From Arcobacter sp. (GTDB lineage: Bacteria; Campylobacterota; Campylobacteria; Campylobacterales; Arcobacteraceae), in assembly GCA_002869535.1 (NCBI GenBank), contig PKUK01000001.1:496001-560000 (forward strand): a stretch of 64,000 nucleotides of DNA. Reading direction: 5' to 3'. Below, one piece after another: positions 11,193 to 20,327 of this stretch; within the stretch, counting starts at the first letter, position 1, and each line of letters opens with the position of its first letter. The notes under the pieces were generated by a model. The model saw only the letters and a program-made list of their open reading frames with translations, searched no databases and was not told the DNA's origin. A program made the translations under genes and the position numbers.

Positions 11193-11783
11193 TTACAAAA
11201 AGTTTTTAGTCAATATTTTCTCAAATATACCTAATTGAGAATTTAAATCCAAGTCACCTTTAAAAATATCATGCACTGAATATGTTTCTAACTGTTTTGC
11301 TCCACAAAATTGAAATGTCTTATGTACGGCATAATTTGCTTCATCTAAAGATAAACCTTCAAAAAAACCATCTTTATTATCAAATTCACTTATTGGACAG
11401 TTATATGTAAGACTTAGCATATATTTTTTGTCGTTCATTAATCCACCACTTCCATATTTTTTACTAGCATCTTCTCTACTTCTTCCATCACCAGCATATG
11501 TTACTTTCCCTGCCCCAGTTGAAAAAATTTCATCAACATATTTTTTTGCTTTCCAAGGTAAGCTCATCCAATAAACAGGATATTGAAAAATTATATAATC
11601 TGCCCAAGCAAACTTTTCTACTTCTTCGTTGATATCATACTCTTTATCTACTGTACTATGTTTTATAGTAAAGCCATTTTTTGATAAAAACTCATCTGCT
11701 TTATTTATATAACTTCTAGTTAGATTTCCTTCTGCTATATCTTTATAATATTGATGTCCATTTATTATTAATACATTTTTCAT
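11193..11783 (-). CDS. NAD(P)H-dependent flavodoxin-fold oxidoreductase (MdaB-like)
   Basis: MKNVLIINGHQYY...DYIIFQYPVYWMSLPWKAKKYVDEIFSTGAG. Confidence 0.88.
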   Translation of the reverse strand: MKNVLIINGHQYYKDIAEGNLTRSYINKADEFLSKNGFTIKHSTVDKEYDINEEVEKFAWADYIIFQYPVYWMSLPWKAKKYVDEIFSTGAGKVTYAGDGRSREDASKKYGSGGLMNDKKYMLSLTYNCPISEFDNKDGFFEGLSLDEANYAVHKTFQFCGAKQLETYSVHDIFKGDLDLNSQLGIFEKILTKNFL

Positions 11784-11838
11784 TTTTTCTCCTAAAAACT
11801 TATTTAAAAATTATATAGCTTGTAAACTTAATTTACCC

Positions 11839-11860
11839 TTACTTTACTTTAGGTAAGTAA
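11839..11860. promoter_or_regulatory. Candidate HxlR operator in divergent promoter region
   Basis: Perfect inverted repeat TTACTT-N10-AAGTAA between the divergent mdaB-like and hxlR genes. Confidence 0.45.
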
Positions 11861-11907
11861 TACACTTTTATTTAGTTTATGATATAATTATTCCAAGAAA
11901 AGGATTT

Positions 11908-12288
11908 ATGATGTATTATATAAATGATAAAGAATATAAGTGTTCAGTTGCTGTTACACTTGACATATTTAATGATAGATGGAAGTTAGGCATTATTTGG
12001 CATCTATTAGATTCGGATATGAGATTTAAAGACTTACATGAAACCGTAAGTGAAATCACACAAAAAACATTAACTATTAAACTAAAAGAATTGGAAGAAA
12101 AAAATATTATTCATAGAGAAGTTTATGCTGAAGTTCCACCAAAAGTAGTATATAGTCTTACTGACTGTGGAAAAAAACTAAAACCTGTATTAGAAGAGAT
12201 GTACAAGTGGGGAATCGCTTATGTTGGAGAGTGTGGAAAAATCACAGATGAAAATCCATGTGAAACAACACTTTGTAAGCAAAATTAA
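11908..12288 (+). CDS. HxlR family transcriptional regulator
   Basis: LDIFNDRWKLGIIWHLLDSDMRFKDLHETVSEITQKTLTIKLKELEEKNII. Confidence 0.92.
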   Translation: MMYYINDKEYKCSVAVTLDIFNDRWKLGIIWHLLDSDMRFKDLHETVSEITQKTLTIKLKELEEKNIIHREVYAEVPPKVVYSLTDCGKKLKPVLEEMYKWGIAYVGECGKITDENPCETTLCKQN

Positions 12289-13442
12289 TGAATACCACAC
12301 AATTTTATAAAGAATTAGAAGAGATAAAAGATTTTTCTCAAATTATGGATGATAGTAACTATTCTAAGATACCTGAAAATTGGTATGTTTTGGTTTCTGA
12401 TATAAAAGGCTCTACAAAAGCTATAGAAAAAGGTATGTACAAAAAAGTAAACTTTGTAGCTGCTCTTGCAATAATAGGTGTTTTAAATATTGATAAAAAT
12501 TCAGAATTTCCATATATATTTGGTGGTGATGGAGCTAGTTTAATTATACCTCCACATTTACTAGATAGAGCAAAAGTTGTACTCTTAGAAACTGCAAAAA
12601 AAGCAAAAGACGTATTTGAGTTAGACTTAAGAGTGGGAGTTGTGAGTGTAAAAGAGATAAAAGAAAAAGGCTCTTTTATTGAAATCACTAAATTTAGAGC
12701 CACAAAAGATTACACTCAAGCAATAGTAAGAGGCAATGGACTTGAACTTGCTGAAGATCTTTTAAAAAAAGAGTATAAAACTTTTAAAATAGATGAAAAC
12801 TTTACATATGACTATCTTCCTGATTTTGATGGATTAGAGTGTCGTTGGGAAGATATTAAAAGTCCTAAAGAGGAAACAATTGCCTTATTGATAAAAAGTA
12901 CAAACCTCGAAAAATCAAATGTTATTTATCAAAATGTTTTAAATAAAATAGACGAAATAGCAGGTTCTCAAACCCAAAGAAATCCTATAAAAGAGATAAA
13001 TCAACTTAATGTTTCATTTAATCCAAAAGTTTTAAATACAGAGGCTTCACTCTCTTCTTTAAATATTTTTTCTAAATTTTTTGCGATAATAGGGATTATT
13101 ATTGAAAATTTACTTGGAGTTTTTCTTATGAAGTTTTCTATTGGTAAATGGGGTGATTATAAAAATAGAATCATGAGAACTACAGACACAGAAAAGTTTG
13201 ATGATATGCTAAGAATGGTAATTTCAACAGATAAAATACAAACAAAAGAGCTTGAGGATTATTTAGAAAAAGAGTATCAAGATGACTATTTAGTCTATGG
13301 TATACACAAATCAGACTCAGCATTGATGACTTGTCTTATTTTTGAGCGACATGGTAAACATATTCACTTTGTAGATAGTTCAAATGGTGGATATGCTCTT
13401 GCATCAAAAGCATTAAAAGCAAGATTAAAAGCAAAAGAATGA
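12288..13442 (+). CDS. DUF3095 family protein, class III nucleotide cyclase-like
   Basis: LVSDIKGSTKAIEKG...YIFGGDGASLIIP; TAATG overlap with hxlR. Confidence 0.75.
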   Translation: MNTTQFYKELEEIKDFSQIMDDSNYSKIPENWYVLVSDIKGSTKAIEKGMYKKVNFVAALAIIGVLNIDKNSEFPYIFGGDGASLIIPPHLLDRAKVVLLETAKKAKDVFELDLRVGVVSVKEIKEKGSFIEITKFRATKDYTQAIVRGNGLELAEDLLKKEYKTFKIDENFTYDYLPDFDGLECRWEDIKSPKEETIALLIKSTNLEKSNVIYQNVLNKIDEIAGSQTQRNPIKEINQLNVSFNPKVLNTEASLSSLNIFSKFFAIIGIIIENLLGVFLMKFSIGKWGDYKNRIMRTTDTEKFDDMLRMVISTDKIQTKELEDYLEKEYQDDYLVYGIHKSDSALMTCLIFERHGKHIHFVDSSNGGYALASKALKARLKAKE

Positions 13443-13484
13443 AAAATGCATTGTAGTTAATTATACGATAAAATAAGGATATCT

Positions 13485-13715
13485 ATGAGTAAAAAAAGTA
13501 AACTTCCATTTGATCCAAATGCCTTTGATTCAATAACTACAATTGGTAATATAATTGAGGATTTTCCAAAGTTACATTCTATGGATTTTTCAAAAGTTAG
13601 TCTCAATGATGAGCTTACAAGACTAAATTATGAGATAACATCACCAGAATATAAAGATTTTGAGTATAGTGATATAAAAGATTGTTATGAATATGAAGTG
13701 GATAAAATAGTTTAA
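13485..13715 (+). CDS. Hypothetical protein
   Basis: Intact 76-aa ORF in intergenic position, same strand as DUF3095 gene. Confidence 0.55.
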   Translation: MSKKSKLPFDPNAFDSITTIGNIIEDFPKLHSMDFSKVSLNDELTRLNYEITSPEYKDFEYSDIKDCYEYEVDKIV

Positions 13716-13728
13716 TACTATTTTATCC
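13700..13728. terminator. Bidirectional hairpin terminator
   Basis: ggataaaatagt-ttaat-actattttatcc between convergent genes. Confidence 0.7.
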
Positions 13729-14448
13729 CAAATGTTTTTCTAAAGCCTCTTTAAAAGGCGCTCCCAATACTTCACAAGATATAGTTTCTTGTATAAAATC
13801 AAGATTTTCTTTTGGGTTTGCTTTTGCATTGTTTAATTTTTCAATTGTTAGATTTGGAAATAATCTTTCAACAAGTTCTACACTATTCGTTTGTTTTACA
13901 ACACCCTCTTCTATAACTTTTGCATACCATCCTGTATATCCATATTTGATTACAGTTTTTAGCATCTCTTTTGTTTTTGTATTTATATTTAATACATTAC
14001 AAGGTTCTCTTGGCTGTGTTACTTGAACAACAGCATCTCCTAGCTTCAGAATATCTCCTACACAAATATCTTCTTCAGTAATTTCTGATACAAGTAAGTT
14101 TTCACCTAAAGGTGATATATCTTTATAGTCTAAATTTATATTTAGTACTTCATTTAATTTTTCATAAGTTAAAGAAGAGTAAAAAAGTACCGCTTTATTA
14201 GGTCCACCATGATATTTTTTATTAACTTGGTCATCACCTTTAAAACCTATTTTTGTAAGATATGACTCTTCTACAATTTTTTTATTTATAGCTGACTGTA
14301 TTACCTTTTCTTTATTCTTTAACTCTTTTGCTTTTCCAACTTTAAGTGAAATTATTTTTGCTATTGTTTTCATATAAACCCAAGAATTTAATTTTTTAAT
14401 AAATATACCACAAAAAAGATAAAGTGACATTATGTTAGAGTTCTGCAA
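13723..14448 (-). CDS. MOSC domain-containing protein (likely start at internal MKTIAKI)
   Basis: YHGGPNKAVLFYSSLTYEKLNE..LGENLLVSEITEEDICVGDILKLGDAVVQVTQPREPC. Confidence 0.88.
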   Translation of the reverse strand: MQNSNIMSLYLFCGIFIKKLNSWVYMKTIAKIISLKVGKAKELKNKEKVIQSAINKKIVEESYLTKIGFKGDDQVNKKYHGGPNKAVLFYSSLTYEKLNEVLNINLDYKDISPLGENLLVSEITEEDICVGDILKLGDAVVQVTQPREPCNVLNINTKTKEMLKTVIKYGYTGWYAKVIEEGVVKQTNSVELVERLFPNLTIEKLNNAKANPKENLDFIQETISCEVLGAPFKEALEKHLG

Positions 14449-14471
14449 AATTGTTTTATCGGATATTATAA

Positions 14472-15407
14472 ATGTTTAAATTAATTATATTAGGAATTAT
14501 TGCTGGTGCATTTTTTAGTACTACATTTGTTTTAAATGAACTTATGAGTATATCAGGTGGACATTGGCTTTGGTCTGCAACACTTAGATACTTTTTTATG
14601 ATAATATTTTTAGCTCTTGTTTTGATATTCCAAGGTGGAATTCAAAGAGTTATTGATGTATGTAAACTATACCTTAGTAATTATATTTTCTGGACAATAA
14701 GCGGAACAGTAGGATTTGGATTTTTTTATGCCTTGATTTGTTTTAGTGCTGATTTTTCTCCTGGTTGGGTAATAGCTGCCACTTGGCAATTTACAGTTGT
14801 AGCTACTCTTTTTGTGTTGATGTTTTTTGGTAAAAAATTTCCTAAAAAGATTTGGTTTTTTTCAATTATAATATTCGTTGGAGTTTGTTTAGTAAATCTA
14901 GCTCATATGGAAACATTTGATTTAAAAGCTCTATTGTTAGGTGGATTTCCTATTCTTATTGCCTCTTTTTGTTATCCAATAGGAAATCAACTTGTATGGG
15001 AAGCAAAGAATGGTGAACATAAAAATGTACCACAAATTAAATCAAAGCTCTTAAACAATGCTTTTAATAAAGTATTTTTACTCTCTCTTGGCTCTTTACC
15101 ATTGTGGTTTGTTTTAATAGCTATTATTCAACCAAGTGCACCAAGTGACTCTCAAATAATGAATACAGCCTTTGTAGCTCTATTCTCAGGTGTATTTGCA
15201 ACTTCAATATTTTTATATACTAGAAATATCGCTAAAAATTCAAACGAACTTGCAGCAGTTGATGCTACACAAGCTACAGAGGTAGTTTTTGCATTGATTG
15301 GTGGAATGATATTTTTAGGAACAGGCTCTTTAAATCTAATCGCTATGGTAGGACTTGTACTTATAATGGCAGGACTATTTTTATTTACAAAATATCAAGC
15401 ATATTGA
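14472..15407 (+). CDS. Multidrug resistance efflux / DMT-type transporter
   Basis: 10-TM protein, GAFFSTTFVLNELMSISGGHWLWSATLRYFFM. Confidence 0.8.
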   Translation: MFKLIILGIIAGAFFSTTFVLNELMSISGGHWLWSATLRYFFMIIFLALVLIFQGGIQRVIDVCKLYLSNYIFWTISGTVGFGFFYALICFSADFSPGWVIAATWQFTVVATLFVLMFFGKKFPKKIWFFSIIIFVGVCLVNLAHMETFDLKALLLGGFPILIASFCYPIGNQLVWEAKNGEHKNVPQIKSKLLNNAFNKVFLLSLGSLPLWFVLIAIIQPSAPSDSQIMNTAFVALFSGVFATSIFLYTRNIAKNSNELAAVDATQATEVVFALIGGMIFLGTGSLNLIAMVGLVLIMAGLFLFTKYQAY

Positions 15408-15415
15408 TATTTTGT
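15387..15415. terminator. Hairpin terminator overlapping stop codon
   Basis: acaaaatatcaa-gcata-ttgatattttgt. Confidence 0.65.
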
Positions 15416-15422
15416 AAGGTTT

Positions 15423-15866
15423 TTATTTTATAGAGATATAAATCTCTATCTCATCTTCTTTAACATATTTTTCAAAATCTATACTATATTTTCTTTCATA
15501 TTCACTATTGTTTTCAAAGTATTCCCAAATCTCAGCCCAAGTTTGTAAAACCATATCAGGAAGCTCACCTTTGTTTGAAAATACTAAATATCTTTCATCT
15601 TTAATAACAATAGCATTTTTAGGTTTTGTAACTTCAACACCCACAGTTACTGTATAGTCACCATTTACATCACTTGTATAGTCAGTATAAACACCATACA
15701 TATATTTACTATTTGCTTTATTAAAAGTACTTCCATAAACATTTTTCTCAATATAATCTTCCCACAACTGAGGAATTTTACCATCTTCTGATTCTAATTC
15801 GAACTTGTTATTTGTAGTTGTACTAAGACCTGAAATCATTAGGTCTTTTACTTTTGTTACTTTCAT
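15423..15866 (-). CDS. GyrI-like / AraC effector-binding domain protein
   Basis: Stand-alone effector-binding fold: GLSTTTNN...IPQLWEDYIEKNVYG...YGVYTDYTSDVNGDYTVTVGVEV. Confidence 0.75.
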   Translation of the reverse strand: MKVTKVKDLMISGLSTTTNNKFELESEDGKIPQLWEDYIEKNVYGSTFNKANSKYMYGVYTDYTSDVNGDYTVTVGVEVTKPKNAIVIKDERYLVFSNKGELPDMVLQTWAEIWEYFENNSEYERKYSIDFEKYVKEDEIEIYISIK

Positions 15867-15879
15867 TAAAACTCCAATT

Positions 15880-16347
15880 TTATTTATTATCTAATTGCAT
15901 AGAAAAATTAATCAACTCTTCATCGCACCTTTTTACATGGTTCATTTTTACTTGCTTAAATCCAAATTTTTCAAAAAATGGCTTAGCAGTAATACTTACA
16001 TCAACTTTTATTTTAGATATATTATTATTTTTTGCTATTGATAAAACATGTTCCATTAAACTTTTTCCTACACCCATACCTTGATACTGATGATGAATAT
16101 AAAAACAGTCAATATAATCTTCATAAAACTCTACAAAGCCTACTAACTTGTTTTGAATAATAGCTAAATATGGTTTCGTTTTAGCTACTTTTTTTTCCCA
16201 AATTTCAAAATCTATATTTGGATTTGCCCATGCATCAAGTTGGGCTTGGGTGTAATCTTTATTGCAAGTTTTATGAATAGTGTTTGTAAAAAGAATAGGA
16301 ATATCTTTTTTAAAGTGGTGGTCATACTCTATTATTTCTATCTTCAT
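15880..16347 (-). CDS. GNAT family N-acetyltransferase
   Basis: YIHHQYQGMGVGKSLMEHVLSIAKNNNISKIKVDVSITAKPFFEKFGF. Confidence 0.92.
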   Translation of the reverse strand: MKIEIIEYDHHFKKDIPILFTNTIHKTCNKDYTQAQLDAWANPNIDFEIWEKKVAKTKPYLAIIQNKLVGFVEFYEDYIDCFYIHHQYQGMGVGKSLMEHVLSIAKNNNISKIKVDVSITAKPFFEKFGFKQVKMNHVKRCDEELINFSMQLDNK

Positions 16348-16350
16348 TGT

Positions 16351-16983
16351 TTATTGCTCATTACAAATTTCAATACCCATTTTTAAAAATCCTGTAAAAG
16401 CAGCATTGTCAAAGGATAGTGGTCCTGAAACTTTTGATTTAATAGTATCTAATACTTTTGAATACTCTTTATAAAACTCATAAGATGGTCTTGGTTTATA
16501 TATCAAGTCTGGTATCTCCAAATACTTTATGATATTTTTTGTAGTTGTGGGTTTAATAAAATACTCTGTTTGCCTATTTATACTATAAGGTACAAGAGTA
16601 ACCAAAGTCCACTTTGCCATACCAAACTCAGCTAAAAACTCCACAAGCCCTTCAAAACCATTTTTCTTATTTCCATGCAACAGTTCATAAAGTTCGATAC
16701 TCAGCATATCTTTTTCATATGAAGTCAAAGCCTTAATCACATCACGAAGTTTAACCTTATCAAAAAGTGATACCATAACTGATTTTTGGATAGTTTTAAA
16801 ATATGCCTCTGCTATAAAATGAGGGTCTGAAAAATTCTCTTTTTGAAAAGCATCTTTTGCATAGGCTTCTAGCTTTTCAGGGTTGAACTTTTTTATAAGT
16901 TTAATTAACTTCTCATCCTCAAAGCCCTTTGGATAGGCATCAAAAAATTCAGACTCTACATCTTTTAGTTTTTCTGTGTTCAT
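16351..16983 (-). CDS. Conserved hypothetical protein
   Basis: Intact 210-aa ORF, tightly packed downstream of the HNH gene. Confidence 0.6.
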   Translation of the reverse strand: MNTEKLKDVESEFFDAYPKGFEDEKLIKLIKKFNPEKLEAYAKDAFQKENFSDPHFIAEAYFKTIQKSVMVSLFDKVKLRDVIKALTSYEKDMLSIELYELLHGNKKNGFEGLVEFLAEFGMAKWTLVTLVPYSINRQTEYFIKPTTTKNIIKYLEIPDLIYKPRPSYEFYKEYSKVLDTIKSKVSGPLSFDNAAFTGFLKMGIEICNEQ

Positions 16984-17024
16984 TTTTACAAAAACCTTTT
17001 AATTATAAATATAACTTCTACTTA

Positions 17025-17777
17025 CTAAACCGCAATTTTAAATTGGTTCTTCACTATAAACTTATAAAATCCATATTTCTTTATATTAGGTTTATCCTTA
17101 ACATAACCTGCTAATATCTTTTTATTTTCTTCTGTTTTTTGAGTTAAACACTTCTTAGATAATCTAGCAAAATCTAAAAGCCTTTCATAATGTTCTTCCA
17201 ATAAATCTATTCTACAACTACTCATTTTCTCATTATTATCACAATTACCTATTCCATAAAATTCTATTGTTTTTTCTGCTTTTGCTTTTTTATATTCATC
17301 TAAATCTTTTCTTGGATTAAGAATTAAAATTGACTTACCCTTTGTAGTATTAATAAACTGCAATTCAAAAAGTTCGTAAATATCATCATGTAAAGGATTA
17401 GCAATAAGTGGCTTTTCATTTGTCAACTCAGACTTATTTTTAGCCCGTATTCTATTTTGACCATATAATGGAAAATCAGTTTTCTTATAGGTACTATTAC
17501 AAACAGGGCACATTAACATGTAATTTTGATAACAACACTCCAAAAATGGGTATAAAGTTTTATCTTTTGGTCGATAATGGTCAATATGAGAATATTCATC
17601 TATTAATTTTTCACAAATAGGACATTTAGAATTAGTAAATTCTAAAAAAGCTTTTTTAAAAACTTTCCATTTACATTCACTCACTCCAGTGCAATCTCCA
17701 TCAAGTTCCTTATGGTTAAACTCTGTTAGAGCTTCTTGGAAAAGTTTATCTACATAAATCTCTCTCATATCTATCAT
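17025..17777 (-). CDS. HNH endonuclease, PtuB-like (TIGR02646-type)
   Basis: CPICEKLIDEYSHIDHYRPKDKTLYPFLECCYQNYMLMCPVCNSTYKKTDFP; ATGA overlap with upstream ATPase. Confidence 0.8.
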   Translation of the reverse strand: MIDMREIYVDKLFQEALTEFNHKELDGDCTGVSECKWKVFKKAFLEFTNSKCPICEKLIDEYSHIDHYRPKDKTLYPFLECCYQNYMLMCPVCNSTYKKTDFPLYGQNRIRAKNKSELTNEKPLIANPLHDDIYELFELQFINTTKGKSILILNPRKDLDEYKKAKAEKTIEFYGIGNCDNNEKMSSCRIDLLEEHYERLLDFARLSKKCLTQKTEENKKILAGYVKDKPNIKKYGFYKFIVKNQFKIAV

Positions 17778-20308
17778 AAAGATTCCTCAAAATCCTTTAA
17801 TAAATCATCTATTTCATCTTCACTCATCTCATCTAATTTTTCAAATTCTATATCTTTATGTTCTTTTATAAATTTTAAGAACTGAAAGTATCCTCTATTG
17901 TAAATAAAGTTTGTTGCAACTGTTTCACTTAATTTATCTTCTAAACTTTTTAGTTCATCCTCTTGTTCATCTGTTAATTCATCTAAAAGCTTTATCTTAG
18001 TAAATTTTGATAGGTTTTTTTGCATCTCTTCACCTACTAAAGAATTTACTCCAAAATATTTTAAAAGTACCATTCCAACATCAATATTTTTAGTACCTGA
18101 ACCTTTTTGAGCTTCTAGCTTTCCATCTATTTCTTTAATAATAGTTATTTCATCTTCGTTTCTATCTAATATTGACATAGGATTATGGGTAGTTAAAATA
18201 AATTGAATTTTCGGAAAAGTATCTAGTAGTTTAGATACAATATTTGATTGCCATTTTGGATGAAGATGTCTATCAAACTCATCTATTAAGATAACACCTT
18301 CTATTGTTTCAGGAGTTTTTCCTATCCCTAAAATTCTTACTAAAATATCTGTTATAAGTAAGATATTATTTCTATATCCTTCACTTAAGTTTTCTAATTT
18401 AAAAATATTTTTATTATTGTGTTTAAAAAAATACTTTCCTTTATCATATACTAGCTCATATTCATCTTGTAAATTATTTATAGTATTTATAAATATTTTT
18501 TTTACCTCTTTTGCTCTTCGTGTATCAATTCTTTCAAGTTCATTTAAAATACTTTTTGGATTATGAAACTCATCTACATAATCTTTAAAAATAGAGTTTG
18601 TAAAATTATTTGTAATCTTTTTTTCTAAAATATCTGAAACCAAATCATTTACTTCAAGCTTGTATTTTGTAAAGATATTTGAACCATATGATAAAACAAA
18701 AGGAGAAAGTATAATATTATCTATTGTTCTTTCTTGAGATGTTATTTTAACACTCTTTTTATATTCATCTATCGTTAAATCAATATTAGCACTATCTTTA
18801 CTTTTTGTTATGTAGTTTGGATACTTTTCATTTGATTCTCCACTATAATTCTCTTCTAAAAGTCCTAAAGTAAGTGCTTGTAATAAAGATGTTTTTCCTG
18901 AAGAATTTTCCCCTATTATAATATTTATATTTGGTGAAAACTCTATTTCAAAATCTTTTAAAAGTTTGAAGTTTTCAATTTTTGCTTTTTTAACAAAAGG
19001 TGCAATACTAAAGCTTGAATCAATAAAGAATTTTTTATACGAAATAGACTTTAAATTATTATAAAAAAGTTTTGTACTTTTATTTATATTAGAAATCCTA
19101 TTCCCTAGTTTCAAAGAAATTCTTAGTGCTTTTTCAAAGTACTCTCTTTCTTTTACTAACTCATTTACCCTATAATAATAAAAACCTAAATTATTGTAAG
19201 ACTCTGCAGTATCAGCATGATTTTCTCCTAATACTTCCAATCTTATCTTTAATGCTTTATCATAGTACTCTTTTGATTTCTCAAAATCATTTATCCTATC
19301 ATAATAATCTCCTAAGCTATTATAAGACTCTGCAGTATCTGCATGATTCTCTCCTAATACTTCCAATCTTATTTTTTGTGCTTTATCATAGTACTCTTTT
19401 GATTTCTCAAAATCATTTATCCTATCATAATAAACGCCTAAGCAATTATAAGAGTCTGCCGTATCTGCGTGATTTTCTCCTAATACTTCCAATCTTATCT
19501 TTAATGCTTTATCTAAGTACTCTTTTGATTTCTCAAAATCATTTATATTATCATAATAATCTCCTAAGCTATTATAAGACTCTGCCGTATCAGCATGATT
19601 CTCTCCTAATACTTCCAATCTTATCTTTAATGCTTTATCTAAGTACTCTTTTGATTTTTCAAAATCTTTTATATTATCATAATAATCTCCTAAGCTATTA
19701 TAAGACTCTGCCGTATCAGCATGATTCTCTCCTAATACTTCCAATCTTATTTTTAGTGCTTTTTCGTCGTACTCTTTTGATTTTTCAAAATCATTTATCC
19801 TATCATAATAAATACCTAAATTATGGTAAGAGTCTGCCGTATCTGCATGATTCTCTCCTAATACTTCCAATCTTATTTTTAGTGCTTTTTCGTAGTACTC
19901 TTTTGATTTTTCTAAATCATTATAAAAATAGAGTATTAAATTAGAGTAATTATAATATAAATGAGAGGCTTCTTTTGTACTAAAGTCTAAATCTTTTCTT
20001 TCCAATGTTTTTTTAGCTATATCCAAATATTTTTTCTTCGAAAGATAATCTCTTTTTTGTTTATCAATTTTTAAAATATTAGACAACTCTAAAATAATAT
20101 CATCACTTTTTAGATTTTCTAAATAAAAATCTTCTATTTTAGAATTAAGAGAGCTATCAATATCAAAAACTAATTCTAAATAATCATAAAAAGACTCTTT
20201 ATCTTTTTTACTTCGTGATTCTTCCAGTTTTTGTTTTATTTTTGTTGTAAATTTATCTTGTAATAAATCAAAATTGTCCCATATTATTTGTCTTAGATTA
20301 TCTTCCAT
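17774..20308 (-). CDS. TPR-repeat AAA ATPase, PtuA-like (Septu-like defence candidate)
   Basis: N-terminal tandem 42-aa TPRs; C-terminal Walker A IIGENSSGKTSLL, Walker B GVILIDEFDRHLHPKWQ, TTHNPMSIL. Confidence 0.82.
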   Translation of the reverse strand: MEDNLRQIIWDNFDLLQDKFTTKIKQKLEESRSKKDKESFYDYLELVFDIDSSLNSKIEDFYLENLKSDDIILELSNILKIDKQKRDYLSKKKYLDIAKKTLERKDLDFSTKEASHLYYNYSNLILYFYNDLEKSKEYYEKALKIRLEVLGENHADTADSYHNLGIYYDRINDFEKSKEYDEKALKIRLEVLGENHADTAESYNSLGDYYDNIKDFEKSKEYLDKALKIRLEVLGENHADTAESYNSLGDYYDNINDFEKSKEYLDKALKIRLEVLGENHADTADSYNCLGVYYDRINDFEKSKEYYDKAQKIRLEVLGENHADTAESYNSLGDYYDRINDFEKSKEYYDKALKIRLEVLGENHADTAESYNNLGFYYYRVNELVKEREYFEKALRISLKLGNRISNINKSTKLFYNNLKSISYKKFFIDSSFSIAPFVKKAKIENFKLLKDFEIEFSPNINIIIGENSSGKTSLLQALTLGLLEENYSGESNEKYPNYITKSKDSANIDLTIDEYKKSVKITSQERTIDNIILSPFVLSYGSNIFTKYKLEVNDLVSDILEKKITNNFTNSIFKDYVDEFHNPKSILNELERIDTRRAKEVKKIFINTINNLQDEYELVYDKGKYFFKHNNKNIFKLENLSEGYRNNILLITDILVRILGIGKTPETIEGVILIDEFDRHLHPKWQSNIVSKLLDTFPKIQFILTTHNPMSILDRNEDEITIIKEIDGKLEAQKGSGTKNIDVGMVLLKYFGVNSLVGEEMQKNLSKFTKIKLLDELTDEQEDELKSLEDKLSETVATNFIYNRGYFQFLKFIKEHKDIEFEKLDEMSEDEIDDLLKDFEESL
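19150..19920 (-). repeat. Intragenic 126-bp tandem repeats encoding 42-aa TPR units (6 copies)
   Basis: Core 'atacttccaatctta' recurs at 19231, 19357, 19483, 19609, 19735, 19861, i.e. exactly 126 bp apart. Confidence 0.95.
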
Positions 20309-20327
20309 ACTTTCTTCCTTTTTATTT

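Noticed and set aside
19150-19920. CRISPR-like regular repeats
   Set aside because: 126-bp contiguous, coding, near-identical units without distinct spacers; they are TPR codon repeats.
19126-19944. 272-aa plus-strand ORF with repeated LLSYYKTLQYLHDSLLILPIL
   Set aside because: It is the antisense reading of the 126-bp TPR repeats; periodicity keeps the frame open. The opposite strand encodes a clear TPR-ATPase.
17025-20308. Retron-associated PtuAB
   Set aside because: No reverse transcriptase ORF or msr/msd-like structure in the neighbourhood; upstream gene is dapE.
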